The notes: a model not told the origin generated them from the sequence alone. A stretch of DNA of 64,000 nucleotides from Natronococcus sp. CG52 (GCF_023913515.1 NZ_CP099391.1:3286001-3350000), one strand, 5' to 3'; counted from the stretch's first letter, positions 24,913 through 36,816 are shown. Program-made: numbers and translations.

Positions 24913-25131
24913 GACATTTTCCGGCTCGGCTTACGGCAGCGAATACCGACTCGTTCGTCTCGTCCCACGACTTCAGCAGAGTCCGGCTACTCCGATGCAG
25001 GGTACGCTCTTAAGTCCACCGGAGTAGTTAACTATGTGATATTACGAGTGTCCCGCGGGGATCACTATCCAGAAATTAATTCTGAAACGACGGATTCTCA
25101 CGCTCGGTGTCTCGACGGAGCGGCCGATCAG

Positions 25132-25350
25132 TTACTCGTCGATGAGTTCGGGCTCGTACGGCGACTCGTCGTCGGAGTAGGTCCGTTGAACCGTGACCGT
25201 CCAATCCGGCGCATCGGCGACGGGAACGGTGATCTCCCACGTACGTTCGACGGTCGCACCGCGGGCAAACGCGCTCGCAATCAGGTCCGTGAGTTCGCGC
25301 TCGAAGTCGGCAGTCAGTTCCGCTCTGGAGGGGGCGTCAGTTGGTGACAT
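25132..25350 (-). CDS. Small conserved haloarchaeal protein, 72 aa
   Basis: Begins MSPTDAPSRAELTADFEREL. A helix (ELTDLIASAFARGATVE) leads to beta strands (TWEITVPVADAPDWTVTVQR) and an acidic tail. The pattern recurs in haloarchaeal hypothetical proteins, but no function is known to me. The start at 25350 is preferred to a 27-residue Arg-rich upstream extension. Confidence 0.65.
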   Translation of the reverse strand: MSPTDAPSRAELTADFERELTDLIASAFARGATVERTWEITVPVADAPDWTVTVQRTYSDDESPYEPELIDE

Positions 25351-25481
25351 GGGGTGATCGAGTGGGAGTCGTCGTACAGAGACGTGGCGTTCAGACGGCC
25401 GAACCGCACGTACGGGCTCCGTTCCCTTCATGAGTAACGAGTGAGTATAACCGACTCGTTTTATGTCAATACTTCTACATG

Positions 25482-25820
25482 GGTCCCAGAGCGGACGCTC
25501 GAGGACGAGCCGACGTTCGCGAAGGACGTCAGCAGCGCGTTCGTCGGGACGGAGCTCGAGCCGTGACTCCGCGAACGGGGCCTCGAGCGACTCGTCGTCG
25601 TCGGCTCACGACGGACCACTGCGTCTCGACGACGACCCGGATGGCCGAGAACCTGGGGTTCGGCGTAACCGTCGCCGCCGACGCGACGGCGACCTTCGGC
25701 CGCGAGTTCGACGGCGAGCGCTTCGACGCCGAGACGATCCACCGAACCGCGCTGGCGCAGCTCGAGGGCGAGTTTGCGACGGTCGCGACCAGCGCAGAGC
25801 TGTTAGCTGCGAACGAGTGA
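25482..25820 (+). pseudogene. Isochorismatase-family hydrolase, decayed
   Basis: The C-terminal half is recognisable: LTTDHCVSTTTRMAENLGFG with the family's catalytic Cys, then VAADATATFGREFDGE. Just upstream, another frame reads AFVGTELEP, a TGA, then LRERGLERLVVVG, after which one missing base shifts into the LTTDHC frame. The N-terminal ~90 residues with the catalytic Asp and Lys are absent. A nonsense codon, a frameshift and a truncation together indicate a dead gene. Confidence 0.85.
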
Positions 25821-25869
25821 CGTCGAGAGCACGGGACGGCGGCGTCCGATTCGAGTTCGCCGAGTCCGA

Positions 25870-26667
25870 TCAAAAGAAGGCGAGCGGAGCCATGACCAGC
25901 GCGCCAGTAAGGATCCCGGCCACCAGCTCCGGCTTCCCGCCGCGAGGAAGCTCGCGACCGACGTCCAGCGCTTCGGGGATGAACTCCGAGAGAACGAGAT
26001 AGATCATCGCACCCGCGGCGAAGCCGAAGCCGAACGGGAGCAATTCGCGGGCGTACCGGACGAACGCGAACGCGAGGACGGCGCCGATCGGCTGCGGGAG
26101 ACTCGAGAACACCGCCCACCAGACCAGCTTCCAGTTGGCGACGCCCAGCGACGACAGCGGGATCGAAATCGCCGTCCCCTCCGGAACGTTGTGAATCGAG
26201 ATCGCGACCGTCATGAAGATCGCGAGCAGCGGGACCGTGACGCCGAAGAACGGTACCCCGTCCTCGAGACCGAGGTCGGCGAAGGAGACGCCGATAGCGA
26301 CTCCCTCCGGAAAGCTGTGGACGGTCAGGATTCCGAGGATGAGGACGAGTTTCTTGAAATCCGCCTCCTCGTACTCGCGGGGGTCGATGTCGGTATCGAA
26401 GAGGATGTCTCGCGCGACGACGACGAGCGCGACACCGACGAGGACGCCGGCGAGGAGTTGTAGCGCCGTTCCCTCGGCCACCCCCTCATCCAGAAGGCCG
26501 AACACCGACGCTGAGATCATGATCCCCGACGCGAGCCCCCAGAGAACGACGTTTCGACGATCGCTGATCCCGTCGAAGAAGAAGAACGGAAGCGCGCCGA
26601 TCCCGGTTGCGAGCGCCGTCACGAGTCCGGCGACGAACACCAGCGCGAGGTGTTGGTGAAGGGACAT
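25870..26667 (-). CDS. ZIP-family divalent metal transporter (GufA-like)
   Basis: 265 aa with eight hydrophobic segments. The metal-binding helices carry LTVHSFPEGVAIGVSF and ISIHNVPEGTAISIPL, the HxxPEG signatures of ZIP/GufA transporters. A short charged loop (DIDPREYEEADFKK) lies between helices 3 and 4. It probably imports zinc, iron or manganese across the cytoplasmic membrane. The start MSLHQHLALVFVAG is chosen since it opens directly into helix 1. Confidence 0.93.
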   Translation of the reverse strand: MSLHQHLALVFVAGLVTALATGIGALPFFFFDGISDRRNVVLWGLASGIMISASVFGLLDEGVAEGTALQLLAGVLVGVALVVVARDILFDTDIDPREYEEADFKKLVLILGILTVHSFPEGVAIGVSFADLGLEDGVPFFGVTVPLLAIFMTVAISIHNVPEGTAISIPLSSLGVANWKLVWWAVFSSLPQPIGAVLAFAFVRYARELLPFGFGFAAGAMIYLVLSEFIPEALDVGRELPRGGKPELVAGILTGALVMAPLAFF

Positions 26668-26801
26668 CGCTGTCGTCCTGTCGATCCAACGAGGTAAATC
26701 AGCAGCGGCCCGACCCGAGGGTCGGGCGCCGGAACGGCGCACCGCGCCCGGCTTCGAATCGGACCGAGTCGGTTCGGCGTCGACGGGCGGTCAGCGGACG
26801 G

Positions 26802-28046
26802 TTACCACGGTAGCTCGAGGTCGAGTTGCTGTTTCGCGAAGCGGGCCAGCAGCGAGGCGTCCTCGAGACCGAACAGCTTCGCAATCGCCAGCGGGTTGCC
26901 GGCGTTCGCCCTCGCCAGCGTCTCCTCGTCGAGGCGGTGGAGGTCGGCCATGAACTTGTCGTAGCGGTCGTTCTCCGCCAGATAGAGCAGTTGCGTCATC
27001 AGCAGCCGCCGCTTGACGTTCGGGGCGACCTTCTTGTGCCAGAGCGAGTCGTACACGTCGAGGTTCTCGGCGGTCGGCTCGACGTTGCCGTGTTTCAGAC
27101 AGCTGTCGGCGGCGGCCGCGGCCATCCGGCCGGACTTCATGCACGTGTGGATCCCCTCGCCCCACAGCGGGTCGACCGTCGGGACGGTGTCACCGATCGC
27201 CATGAAGCGGTCGGTGTGAATTCGTCCCGGCATCTGGAGGTGGGCCGAACCGCGGTGTTGCTTGCCCTCGATTCGCGACGCGTTTCGGAATCGGGGGTCG
27301 GTGTCGAGCCAGTGAGTGAGGTAGTCGTCGATACTGAAATCGTCTCGAGCGTACTGTTCGTGGCTGTCGTTCTGCAGGTAACAGACGCCGACCTTGGCGG
27401 TGTCCTCGCCCGTGTGGAAGATCCAGGAGTAGCCGCCGGGCGCGATGTTGTGATCCAGCCGGAGCATCATGGCGTCGTGGAGGTCTGCGAAGCCGGGGCG
27501 GTCGACCTCGATCCCCTCCAGTTCGTACTCGATGCCGATGGCGTGGTTCTCCCGCCGGAGGTCGCTGACGTCGAGTTTCTTCGCGATCGGCGCGGCCGGT
27601 CCGGTCGCGTCGACGACGATCTCGCCGTAGATCTCCTCGTCGCCGTTGTAGGTGACGCCGACGGGTTCGTCGTCCTCGACGATCGGGGCAGTCGCACGGG
27701 CGTCGAACCGGTACTCCGCGCCGTCTTCGCGACCGTCTTCGACGAGGAATCGCTTGAAGTCCGCGAACTCGAGGACCGCGCCCGACTGTTCCTGGACGTA
27801 GTGGTTCGAGGGCGACTCGAGGACGACCTTGTCGGTGTACTGCATCACGACGTCGTCGGGAATACCGAACGAGGCCATCATCGACGGGAACGTCCCCGCC
27901 GTCGACTTGTTGCTCTGGCGCGGGAACTCGTCTTCCGACTCCGTCTCGAGGACCACAACGTCGTAGCCTCTCGTCGCGAGGTCGCGGGCGCACTGGGCAC
28001 CGGCGGGACCGGCCCCGGCGATTACTACATCGTAACGCTCGTTCAT
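26802..28046 (-). CDS. Geranylgeranyl-reductase-family flavoprotein
   Basis: 414 aa FAD-dependent enzyme. MNERYDVVIAGAGPAGAQCA contains the dinucleotide fold; FMAIGDTVPTVDPLWGEGIH is the second FAD motif typical of this family (GD...P..G.GI). The family saturates the isoprenoid chains of archaeal lipids or reduces other prenyl groups. The C-terminal region is helical and ends QQLDLELPW. The start at 28046 opens directly on the Rossmann strand. It is single, divergent from nothing close; its exact substrate is not fixed by sequence. Confidence 0.87.
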   Translation of the reverse strand: MNERYDVVIAGAGPAGAQCARDLATRGYDVVVLETESEDEFPRQSNKSTAGTFPSMMASFGIPDDVVMQYTDKVVLESPSNHYVQEQSGAVLEFADFKRFLVEDGREDGAEYRFDARATAPIVEDDEPVGVTYNGDEEIYGEIVVDATGPAAPIAKKLDVSDLRRENHAIGIEYELEGIEVDRPGFADLHDAMMLRLDHNIAPGGYSWIFHTGEDTAKVGVCYLQNDSHEQYARDDFSIDDYLTHWLDTDPRFRNASRIEGKQHRGSAHLQMPGRIHTDRFMAIGDTVPTVDPLWGEGIHTCMKSGRMAAAAADSCLKHGNVEPTAENLDVYDSLWHKKVAPNVKRRLLMTQLLYLAENDRYDKFMADLHRLDEETLARANAGNPLAIAKLFGLEDASLLARFAKQQLDLELPW

Positions 28047-28239
28047 GGTCTCGAAACTGTCTCGCCCCCTAATGAGTTTGTCCAAGCAGTTGCGCACCCG
28101 TGTGGGTCCCCCACAACCGTTCGATCCGCCCCGAAAGCGCCTCTCGGTCCGGCTTAATCGGTTTCAGGGCCATCGCGTCGTCTCGGCGTGTTCGCCCCGG
28201 TACCGACGGAGTCGCGGGATCCGTGGATGTGATCGTCGG

Positions 28240-28389
28240 TCATTCGGAGTAGCCCTCCTGCATGAACGTCCCTTCGGTCTCGTAGATCGAGACGAGTTCT
28301 TCGACGAACTCCTCGCGGGACTGTCCTTCCTCGCGGTGGCTGTCGAGTCGTTCCATGAGGTGGTCGCTGATCTCGAGTGTACTGGTCAT
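28240..28389 (-). CDS. 49-aa helical haloarchaeal protein, antitoxin-like size
   Basis: Reads MTSTLEISDHLMERLDSHRE, then a helix with EEFVEELVSIYETEGTFM. The opening strand plus two helices resembles ribbon-helix-helix proteins, and I believe the family is one of the small haloarchaeal DUFs (DUF7557-like). No toxin gene adjoins it. The ATG at 28389 is the only start. Confidence 0.7.
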   Translation of the reverse strand: MTSTLEISDHLMERLDSHREEGQSREEFVEELVSIYETEGTFMQEGYSE

Positions 28390-28521
28390 GGGAGTGCGGA
28401 ATCGAACTGCTAGCAGTACTCACGCCGGCGAACGCTAAATAACCCGGGCCGCGTGTGCAGCTACCGTGGCCGGCACGAGACGGCACCGCGATTATCCCCC
28501 CTCCTCTCGAAGGATCGCGAT

Positions 28522-28764
28522 ATGGTAGCCACACTGACTGACGACGAAGTTGGCAAGAAAGTGATTGACAGCGAGGGAAAAGAGCTCGGAATCGTCGCGA
28601 AAGTCGAGGGCAAGCGCGCGTCCGTCGACCCCAATCCGAGCGTCGCGGAACACCTGCTCGCCAAGGTCGGCTGGGAAGGCGAGGACGAGGAGGACTACCT
28701 CGTGACGGAGGACATGGTCGCGACGATCGACGACGACAACGTAATCCTCCGGGGAGATCTCTGA
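28522..28764 (+). CDS. PRC-barrel-like small protein
   Basis: 80 aa: MVATLTDDEVGKKVIDSEGK then ELGIVAKVEGKRASVDPNPS, VTEDMVATIDDDNVILRG. The strand pattern and the opening VGKKVIDSEGKELG match PRC-barrel domains of haloarchaea. These bind RNA or other proteins in some families, but no partner is evident. AAGGATCGCGAT precedes the ATG. Confidence 0.8.
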   Translation: MVATLTDDEVGKKVIDSEGKELGIVAKVEGKRASVDPNPSVAEHLLAKVGWEGEDEEDYLVTEDMVATIDDDNVILRGDL

Positions 28765-28776
28765 ACGCGAGCCGAA

Positions 28777-29790
28777 TTAGCCGAGTTCGGACCGAAGCTC
28801 CTCGTACAACCGCGTCTCGCGATCCGCGATCTCGCGGATCGACTCGCTGGCATCGACCAGCGCCCGCTCCATCGCGTCGGGATCGTCTCGCTCGCTCGCC
28901 GTCTCGAGCGTCTCCCCGACGGCGGTCCAGTCGGCTGCAATGGCGTGCATTCGCGACGGCGCATCGTCCGGCAGCGCCGGTGCCGCGTCGATCACGCGGT
29001 CGAGGAAATCGGCGTACAGCCGGCGGAACGCGCCCCCGCCGGTTCCCCGCCGCTCGACGTTCTGGTAGGCGAAGCGGGCCGTCCACTGCGGGTCCTCGAG
29101 GGCGGTCCACGACGGAAGGTCGTCGGCGAGTCGGCGAATCGACTCGATCCCCTGCGTACCGAAGGCGACGCCCCGATCCCGCTCGCTCGGCTCGAGCATC
29201 GAACGGGCCATCTCGGCGACCGCCTCGGGTGCGGCGTCCGCCACGGTGCGATCCGGTTCGGGATCGGTGACCACGAGGTGACGGTTCCGAAGCGGGAGGA
29301 CGTGATCCGACGTCATCGCCGCGCGGAGTCGCTCGAGGGGGACCTCCTGTAGCTCGTCGAACTCGCTGTCCGAGAGCAGTGCCGTTCCCCGCTCCTCGTC
29401 GACACCGACGCAGAGCAGCGCGTGGGGCGCGAAGTGGGTGTCCGTCCCGAAGTAATCGAGGTAGTAGATGTCGGTGAAGACCAGCACCGGATCGTCGGCG
29501 GTGACGGCGGCGCGAATCCGCTCGAGCGTCGTCTCCCAGCCGTCGCCCTCGTGGGACTCGACGTCGATCGCGAGTCGGTCGAAGAAGGCGGGCTCGAGGC
29601 GCGGCGGTCGGCCGAAGAACGCCCGGTGCGGGCTCTCGGGGAGTTCGAAGTACGTGAAGCCGAGTCCGGCGGCGAGCCCGAAGCAGGTCTCCTCGTCGTA
29701 GCCCCAGCCGTAGTGGCCGGAGAGGTTCCGAAGCGACGTCGAGCCACAGTGGCGGCCGGTGTGGTGAGTGTAGTCGTCGACGCGGACCAT
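28777..29790 (-). CDS. BtrH-N-terminal-like cysteine-peptidase-fold protein
   Basis: 337 aa from MVRVDDYTHHTGRHCGSTSL. The GRHCGSTSL motif (Cys near 15), FTYFELP and THFAPHALLCVGVD with a His, followed by LLSDSEF, match the papain-like C39 fold of butirosin BtrH-type acyltransferases. The C-terminal ~170 residues resemble the helical DUF4872 partner domain. In bacteria, BtrH transfers an acyl group from a carrier protein to an amine; here no carrier or biosynthetic cluster is seen, so the substrate is unknown. Confidence 0.8.
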   Translation of the reverse strand: MVRVDDYTHHTGRHCGSTSLRNLSGHYGWGYDEETCFGLAAGLGFTYFELPESPHRAFFGRPPRLEPAFFDRLAIDVESHEGDGWETTLERIRAAVTADDPVLVFTDIYYLDYFGTDTHFAPHALLCVGVDEERGTALLSDSEFDELQEVPLERLRAAMTSDHVLPLRNRHLVVTDPEPDRTVADAAPEAVAEMARSMLEPSERDRGVAFGTQGIESIRRLADDLPSWTALEDPQWTARFAYQNVERRGTGGGAFRRLYADFLDRVIDAAPALPDDAPSRMHAIAADWTAVGETLETASERDDPDAMERALVDASESIREIADRETRLYEELRSELG

Positions 29791-29933
29791 ACTATCGGTC
29801 CCGTCGGTGAGCCGATAACGGTTCGGGTTCCGTCGGCCGAGAGGGCGTCCAAACGAGGGTGTTGCCGGTGATAGATGTCCGCCAGTGGCGATACGGACGG
29901 GTGGGATACTGATCGGAGCGAGAGTCGGCGAAA

Positions 29934-30059
29934 TATAGTAGCTACTGAAAGTCAATGCACACTCGATCGCGCGACGGGAGCGCGGTTCGGAGCCAGCGAA
30001 GCAAGCGAGAACCGCGGACAGTGCGATCGGCGTGTAAATCGTTTCAGTTGGTACTATAG
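29934..30059 (-). repeat. Inverted-repeat element family A, copy 5 (opposite orientation)
   Basis: 126 bp from TATAGTAGCTACTGAAAGTCA to GTTTCAGTTGGTACTATAG; the two ends are swapped relative to copies 1-4. The core CGACGGGAGCGCGGTTCGGA...AGCGAGAACCGCGGACAG is nearly identical to that of copy 3. The element lies 28 nt past the stop of the DUF5789-type gene on its right. Confidence 0.9.
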
Positions 30060-30087
30060 GGAGACGGTGTCGCTCGATCCGACGCAC

Positions 30088-30423
30088 TCATCCGCGATGT
30101 ATCAGGCCCTGTATCCGGTCTCGGACGTCGGTAGCGGAGTCGTACCGTTCGTTATCGACCGGTTCGAGCACCTCGCCGATGGATTTCCACCCCTCTCGCG
30201 TTTCGATCTCGTGTTCGCCGTGGGACTCTATCACTTCGTCCGTCGTCGTCGGATATTCCTGGTTCTCGAGAACTTCGTCGAAGCTCCCGAGCCTATCGCC
30301 GGTTTCGTCGTGTACCGGTTCGGGTTCGTCGGCCCGGTCACGCGCTTCCTCGAGTTCCCGCTCTCGCTGGCGCCGCTCTTCGTCGTCCGCTTGCTTGTCT
30401 CGGCCCTTTTTGTCGTCTGCCAT
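30088..30423 (-). CDS. DUF5789-like haloarchaeal protein
   Basis: 111 aa, very acidic and charged. The N-terminal third is a coiled-coil-like run of Arg, Glu and Asp. The core reads LGSFDEVLENQEYPTTTDEV then HGEHEIETREGWKSIGEVLE, the hallmark of haloarchaeal DUF5789 proteins. Function is unknown. Element A copy 5 follows its stop. Confidence 0.8.
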   Translation of the reverse strand: MADDKKGRDKQADDEERRQRERELEEARDRADEPEPVHDETGDRLGSFDEVLENQEYPTTTDEVIESHGEHEIETREGWKSIGEVLEPVDNERYDSATDVRDRIQGLIHRG

Positions 30424-30567
30424 CAGCCGCTCTAGGTGAGCGGGCGGAATAATCCTGTGGGCGGTTATTGCGACGACTCCTTCGAACGCACCTACCGGCT
30501 ACGGGAGAACTGGACGGCTCGAGAACGCTTCTCGAGACGGCGGCGACTCGAGTCGCGCGACGGTCCG

Positions 30568-30732
30568 TCAGGACGGGTGCTGATGGCTGAGCCGCTCGGC
30601 AACTACACCGGGAACCGGCGTCCCGCAGTCCTTGCACTTCCAGTTGCGGCGGACGCCGCCCCGTTCTTTCGCCATGTCCTGTCTGAACCGGAGCGTCGCG
30701 CCACAGGTGCACCTGTGGGTCGTCGGGGACAT
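30568..30732 (-). CDS. 54-aa zinc-ribbon micro-protein
   Basis: MSPTTHRCTCGATLRFRQDM followed by WKCKDCGTPVPGVVAE. The CxC and CxxC pairs spaced 23 residues apart form a zinc ribbon. The ATG at 30732 is preceded by unrelated sequence, so the longer frame to 30882 is not used. Such proteins are common in haloarchaea; some affect motility or stress, but this one has no known role. Confidence 0.7.
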   Translation of the reverse strand: MSPTTHRCTCGATLRFRQDMAKERGGVRRNWKCKDCGTPVPGVVAERLSHQHPS

Positions 30733-30839
30733 ACGAGACGGTTCGCGTGCTCGAGTAAAAGACGTTGTCGACGGTCGCGACGAGCGGTCGAACGCCTGGC
30801 GATACCGGAACCAGAGTCCGGAGGACGCCGCGATCGGGC

Positions 30840-31340
30840 CTACTCCTCCGCGTCGTCGCGCGCCTCGAGGGCCGCCTCGCACACCGTCTGCCGGTCGTCG
30901 AAGTACGCCGGGGCGTCGGCCTCGGCCTCGAACTCGACGACGCGAGTCAGCGCCTGCTGACCGTCCTCGACGTCGGCTTGCAGCTCCTCGGCGAGGTCGG
31001 TGTACTCCGCCGCGAGTTCCTGGAAGGCCCGAATCCGCGCCTGCTTGGCGTCGACCAGCAGCTGTTTCTCCTCTACGTCCCGGCCGGTCGCCTCGAGGGC
31101 GTCGACGTCGGGCTCCTCGTCCGGACCGGTCGCCGACGGCGGACGGGCCGTTCGCGGCGTGTCTCCCGACTGGTCCTCGAGCTCCGAGCGGAGTTCGGCG
31201 AGCTCCTCGTCGATCTCGTCGAGCAACGCGTTCGCCTCGTCGGTCATCGTCTCGACGCGTCCCGAGAGCAGGCCGGCCTGCGTCCGGCAGTACTCGACGA
31301 ACTCCCCGACGGAGAGCGCGGTTCCGGTGTCGTCGCTCAT
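30840..31340 (-). CDS. Coiled-coil haloarchaeal protein, unknown function
   Basis: 166 aa, acidic, with two long helical segments (about 20-55 and 80-135) separated by a Pro/Ser-rich loop. Heptad-like Leu and Ala spacing is seen in ALLDEIDEELAELRSELEDQ and LLVDAKQARIRAFQELAAEY. No motif suggests an enzyme. It lies divergent from uvrA and could share its promoter region. Confidence 0.7.
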   Translation of the reverse strand: MSDDTGTALSVGEFVEYCRTQAGLLSGRVETMTDEANALLDEIDEELAELRSELEDQSGDTPRTARPPSATGPDEEPDVDALEATGRDVEEKQLLVDAKQARIRAFQELAAEYTDLAEELQADVEDGQQALTRVVEFEAEADAPAYFDDRQTVCEAALEARDDAEE

Positions 31341-31516
31341 ACCGAACCGTTAGGGCTTCTGACCGAAGTCACTTGGGTCACCATCAGCTGCTCGCTGTTA
31401 GCACGCCCCACGCCATTGGGCTTTCAGACGCGTTAAGTTCCTCCAACCCTTGACTCGGGTATAATGAACCGACTGTCAGATCGATCACCGGTCCGTGCCA
31501 TCGTTCGGGGCTACAC

Positions 31517-34480
<2,964 letters not shown>

Positions 34481-34569
34481 CTCGCCGAATCCGCCACCCG
34501 GACGGTTGCGGGCTTTTTACGCCGAAATCGGAACCGTTACCGGATCCACACGTGTAGTGGATCCAATAG

Positions 34570-34977
34570 ATGAGCGAACGGAAGGAAACCGTCCGACACG
34601 GCTTCACCGGCGCCGGGATCGTCACGATGCTGCTCGCGGTCGGACTCGTCGCGTTCGGAGGAGTGACACCCGTAACGGGGTTTCTGGCCGGGTGGCTCGC
34701 GATCGTCGGAACGCTCCTGTTCGTCGCCGGCGTTCGCGAGCGCGTCTCGGTCGGCGGGGCGACGGTCGGCTGGCCCCGAATCGGCGCGGTCGGTATGGCG
34801 GCGCTCGCGCTCGGGTCGACGACGCTCGGGTTCGCACAGCTCCTGACCGGATCCGGCGGCTGGCAGTTGTTCAACGGGATCGCCATGCTGTTCGTCGGCC
34901 TCTACCTGGTCTGGGTCGCCCTCGAGTGCTGGCTCGGCGGGGTGCGGATGGATCAGGAGACGTTCGCCGTCGAATGA
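34570..34977 (+). CDS. Small four-helix membrane protein
   Basis: 135 aa. Four hydrophobic segments at about 15-33, 37-54, 68-90 and 100-122; the last reads GWQLFNGIAMLFVGLYLVWV. A short basic N-terminus (MSERKETVRHG) suggests it faces the cytoplasm. No family is recognised. It may be co-transcribed with the ABC genes 74 nt downstream, but nothing shows a functional link. Confidence 0.7.
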   Translation: MSERKETVRHGFTGAGIVTMLLAVGLVAFGGVTPVTGFLAGWLAIVGTLLFVAGVRERVSVGGATVGWPRIGAVGMAALALGSTTLGFAQLLTGSGGWQLFNGIAMLFVGLYLVWVALECWLGGVRMDQETFAVE

Positions 34978-35050
34978 GGACGAGGCGGCTACCCCTTCTT
35001 CGGCCGAACGGTGCTCCGGATATAAGGTCTCGAGGCGCGACGCTTCGAAC

Positions 35051-36019
35051 GTGACCGACGCGAACACGCCGCCGATCGAGGTCTCGGGATTGACGAAGTA
35101 CTACGGCGACGTTCGCGGCGCCGAGGACGTCACCTTCGACGTCGATCGCGGGGAGATTTTCGGCTTCCTGGGACCGAACGGAGCGGGAAAGTCGACGCTG
35201 ATCCGCGTGCTGCTCGGCCTCCTCGAGCCGACCCGCGGCGAGGCCCGCCTCCTCGGCTACGACGTGACCGCCCGCGACGAACTGCTCGAGGCGAAACGCA
35301 ACCTGGGCTACCTGCCGAGCGACGTCGCCTTCTACGACCGCGTGACCGGAAGCGAGATCCTCGACTACTTCGGCCGCATCCGCGGCGAGGAGCGCCGCGC
35401 CGAACTGCTCGAGCGCTTTCCGGTTCCGCTCGACCGGAACGTGAAGGCCTACTCGAGCGGTAACCGCCAGAAGCTCGCGATCGTCGCGACGTTCATGCAC
35501 GATCCGGATCTCGTCATCATGGACGAGCCGACGTCGGGGCTCGATCCGCTGGTCCAGAACGAGTTCTACGACCTGCTCGAGGAGCAACGCGAGCGGGGGC
35601 GGACGGCGTTCTTCTCGTCGCACATCCTGAGCGAGGTCCGCCGCGTCTGTGACCGCGTCGGGATCATCCGCGACGGCCGGCTGATTGAACTCGACACGGT
35701 CGAGGGGCTCCTCGCGGAGAGCGGGACCGTCGTCCGGGTTCATCTCGCGGAGACGCCCGATCCGAAGGCGCTTCGGGTTCCGGGCGTCTCGAGCGTCGAG
35801 CGCGTCGACAGCGCCGACGAGCCGGATCTCGAAACGGACGGCGGCACCTACCACCTCGTGTTCTCCCGGGAGTTCGACGCGCTGATCGATCGCCTCTCGG
35901 AGTACACGGTCGAGGACCTCGAGATTCGCGACGCGTCCCTCGAGGACGTCTTCATGCACTTCTACGACGGGACGGACGCGGAGGCGCCCCAACCGACGCT
36001 CCCCGGGGGTGACGCCTGA
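35051..36019 (+). CDS. ABC exporter ATP-binding protein
   Basis: 322 aa, DrrA/CcmA type. Walker A GPNGAGKSTL near 42, Q-loop region NLGYLPSDVAFYDRVTG, a non-canonical signature YSSGNRQKLAIVATF in place of LSGGQ, Walker B LVIMDEPTSGLDP, and switch His in FFSSHILSEV. A C-terminal ~95-residue accessory domain follows. The GTG start at 35051 is used; the next gene overlaps the stop (TGATG). It powers the adjacent permease. Confidence 0.93.
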   Translation: MTDANTPPIEVSGLTKYYGDVRGAEDVTFDVDRGEIFGFLGPNGAGKSTLIRVLLGLLEPTRGEARLLGYDVTARDELLEAKRNLGYLPSDVAFYDRVTGSEILDYFGRIRGEERRAELLERFPVPLDRNVKAYSSGNRQKLAIVATFMHDPDLVIMDEPTSGLDPLVQNEFYDLLEEQRERGRTAFFSSHILSEVRRVCDRVGIIRDGRLIELDTVEGLLAESGTVVRVHLAETPDPKALRVPGVSSVERVDSADEPDLETDGGTYHLVFSREFDALIDRLSEYTVEDLEIRDASLEDVFMHFYDGTDAEAPQPTLPGGDA

Positions 36020-36816
36020 TGCTCGAGATCGCTCGATTCGAGTGGGGACGACGCGTTCGCGGGACGGCACTGCTGTCGGTCGCCCTCCTCGCGCTGGTCG
36101 CGCTCACGATCGGGCTGTTCCCGTCGATCCGCGAGACCGGGGCGGAACTCGACGCCTACCTCGAGACGCTGCCGCCGGAGGTGGCCCGCGCGTTCGTCGG
36201 CGACGTGACGACGCTGACGACCATCGAGGGCTACCTCGTCTCGCAGCTCTACCAGTTCGCCTGGGTGATCCTCCTCGGGATCTACTTCGCCTACGCCGCG
36301 GGGTCGACGGTCGCGGGCGAGGTCGAGCGGGGCCGGGCCGACATGCTGCTGTCGTTACCGATCACTCGCGCCAGGTTCGTCGTCGAGAAGTTTCTCGCAT
36401 TCGTTCCCGCGATCGTCGCGCTCAACGCCGTCACGTTCGCGGGTATCTACGCGGGGATCGTGCTGGTCGACGAGTCGATCGATCTGGCCGACATAGTCGC
36501 AGTTCACGGGGTTTCCGTCCTCTACCTGCTCGCCTGCGCGGGCGTCGGGCTGCTCGCATCGGTCAGCTTCGACTCGATCCGACGGGCCCAGGTCGTCGGC
36601 GCCGGCGTCGTCTTCGGCACCTTCCTCCTCGACTCGATCACCTACGACACGGACTACGAGTGGATCGGCGCCCTCTCCGTCTCGCGATACTTCGACCCCG
36701 CGGAGATCCTCGTCGCGGGCGACCTCGAGTGGACCGGCGTCCTCGTCCTCGCCGCCGTCACCGTCGGCCTCGTCGCCGCGAGCGCGATCGTCTTCGAACG
36801 GAAGGACATCGAATGA
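36019..36816 (+). CDS. ABC exporter permease, ABC-2 type
   Basis: 265 aa with six predicted membrane segments: TALLSVALLALVALTIGLFP near the start, then YQFAWVILLGIYFAYAAGS, and four more ending VLVLAAVTVGLVAASAIVF. The motif EVERGRADMLLSLPITRARF between helices 2 and 3 is typical of ABC-2 permeases with CcmA-like partners. The start overlaps the ATPase stop by one base. The exported substrate is unknown. Confidence 0.92.
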   Translation: MLEIARFEWGRRVRGTALLSVALLALVALTIGLFPSIRETGAELDAYLETLPPEVARAFVGDVTTLTTIEGYLVSQLYQFAWVILLGIYFAYAAGSTVAGEVERGRADMLLSLPITRARFVVEKFLAFVPAIVALNAVTFAGIYAGIVLVDESIDLADIVAVHGVSVLYLLACAGVGLLASVSFDSIRRAQVVGAGVVFGTFLLDSITYDTDYEWIGALSVSRYFDPAEILVAGDLEWTGVLVLAAVTVGLVAASAIVFERKDIE

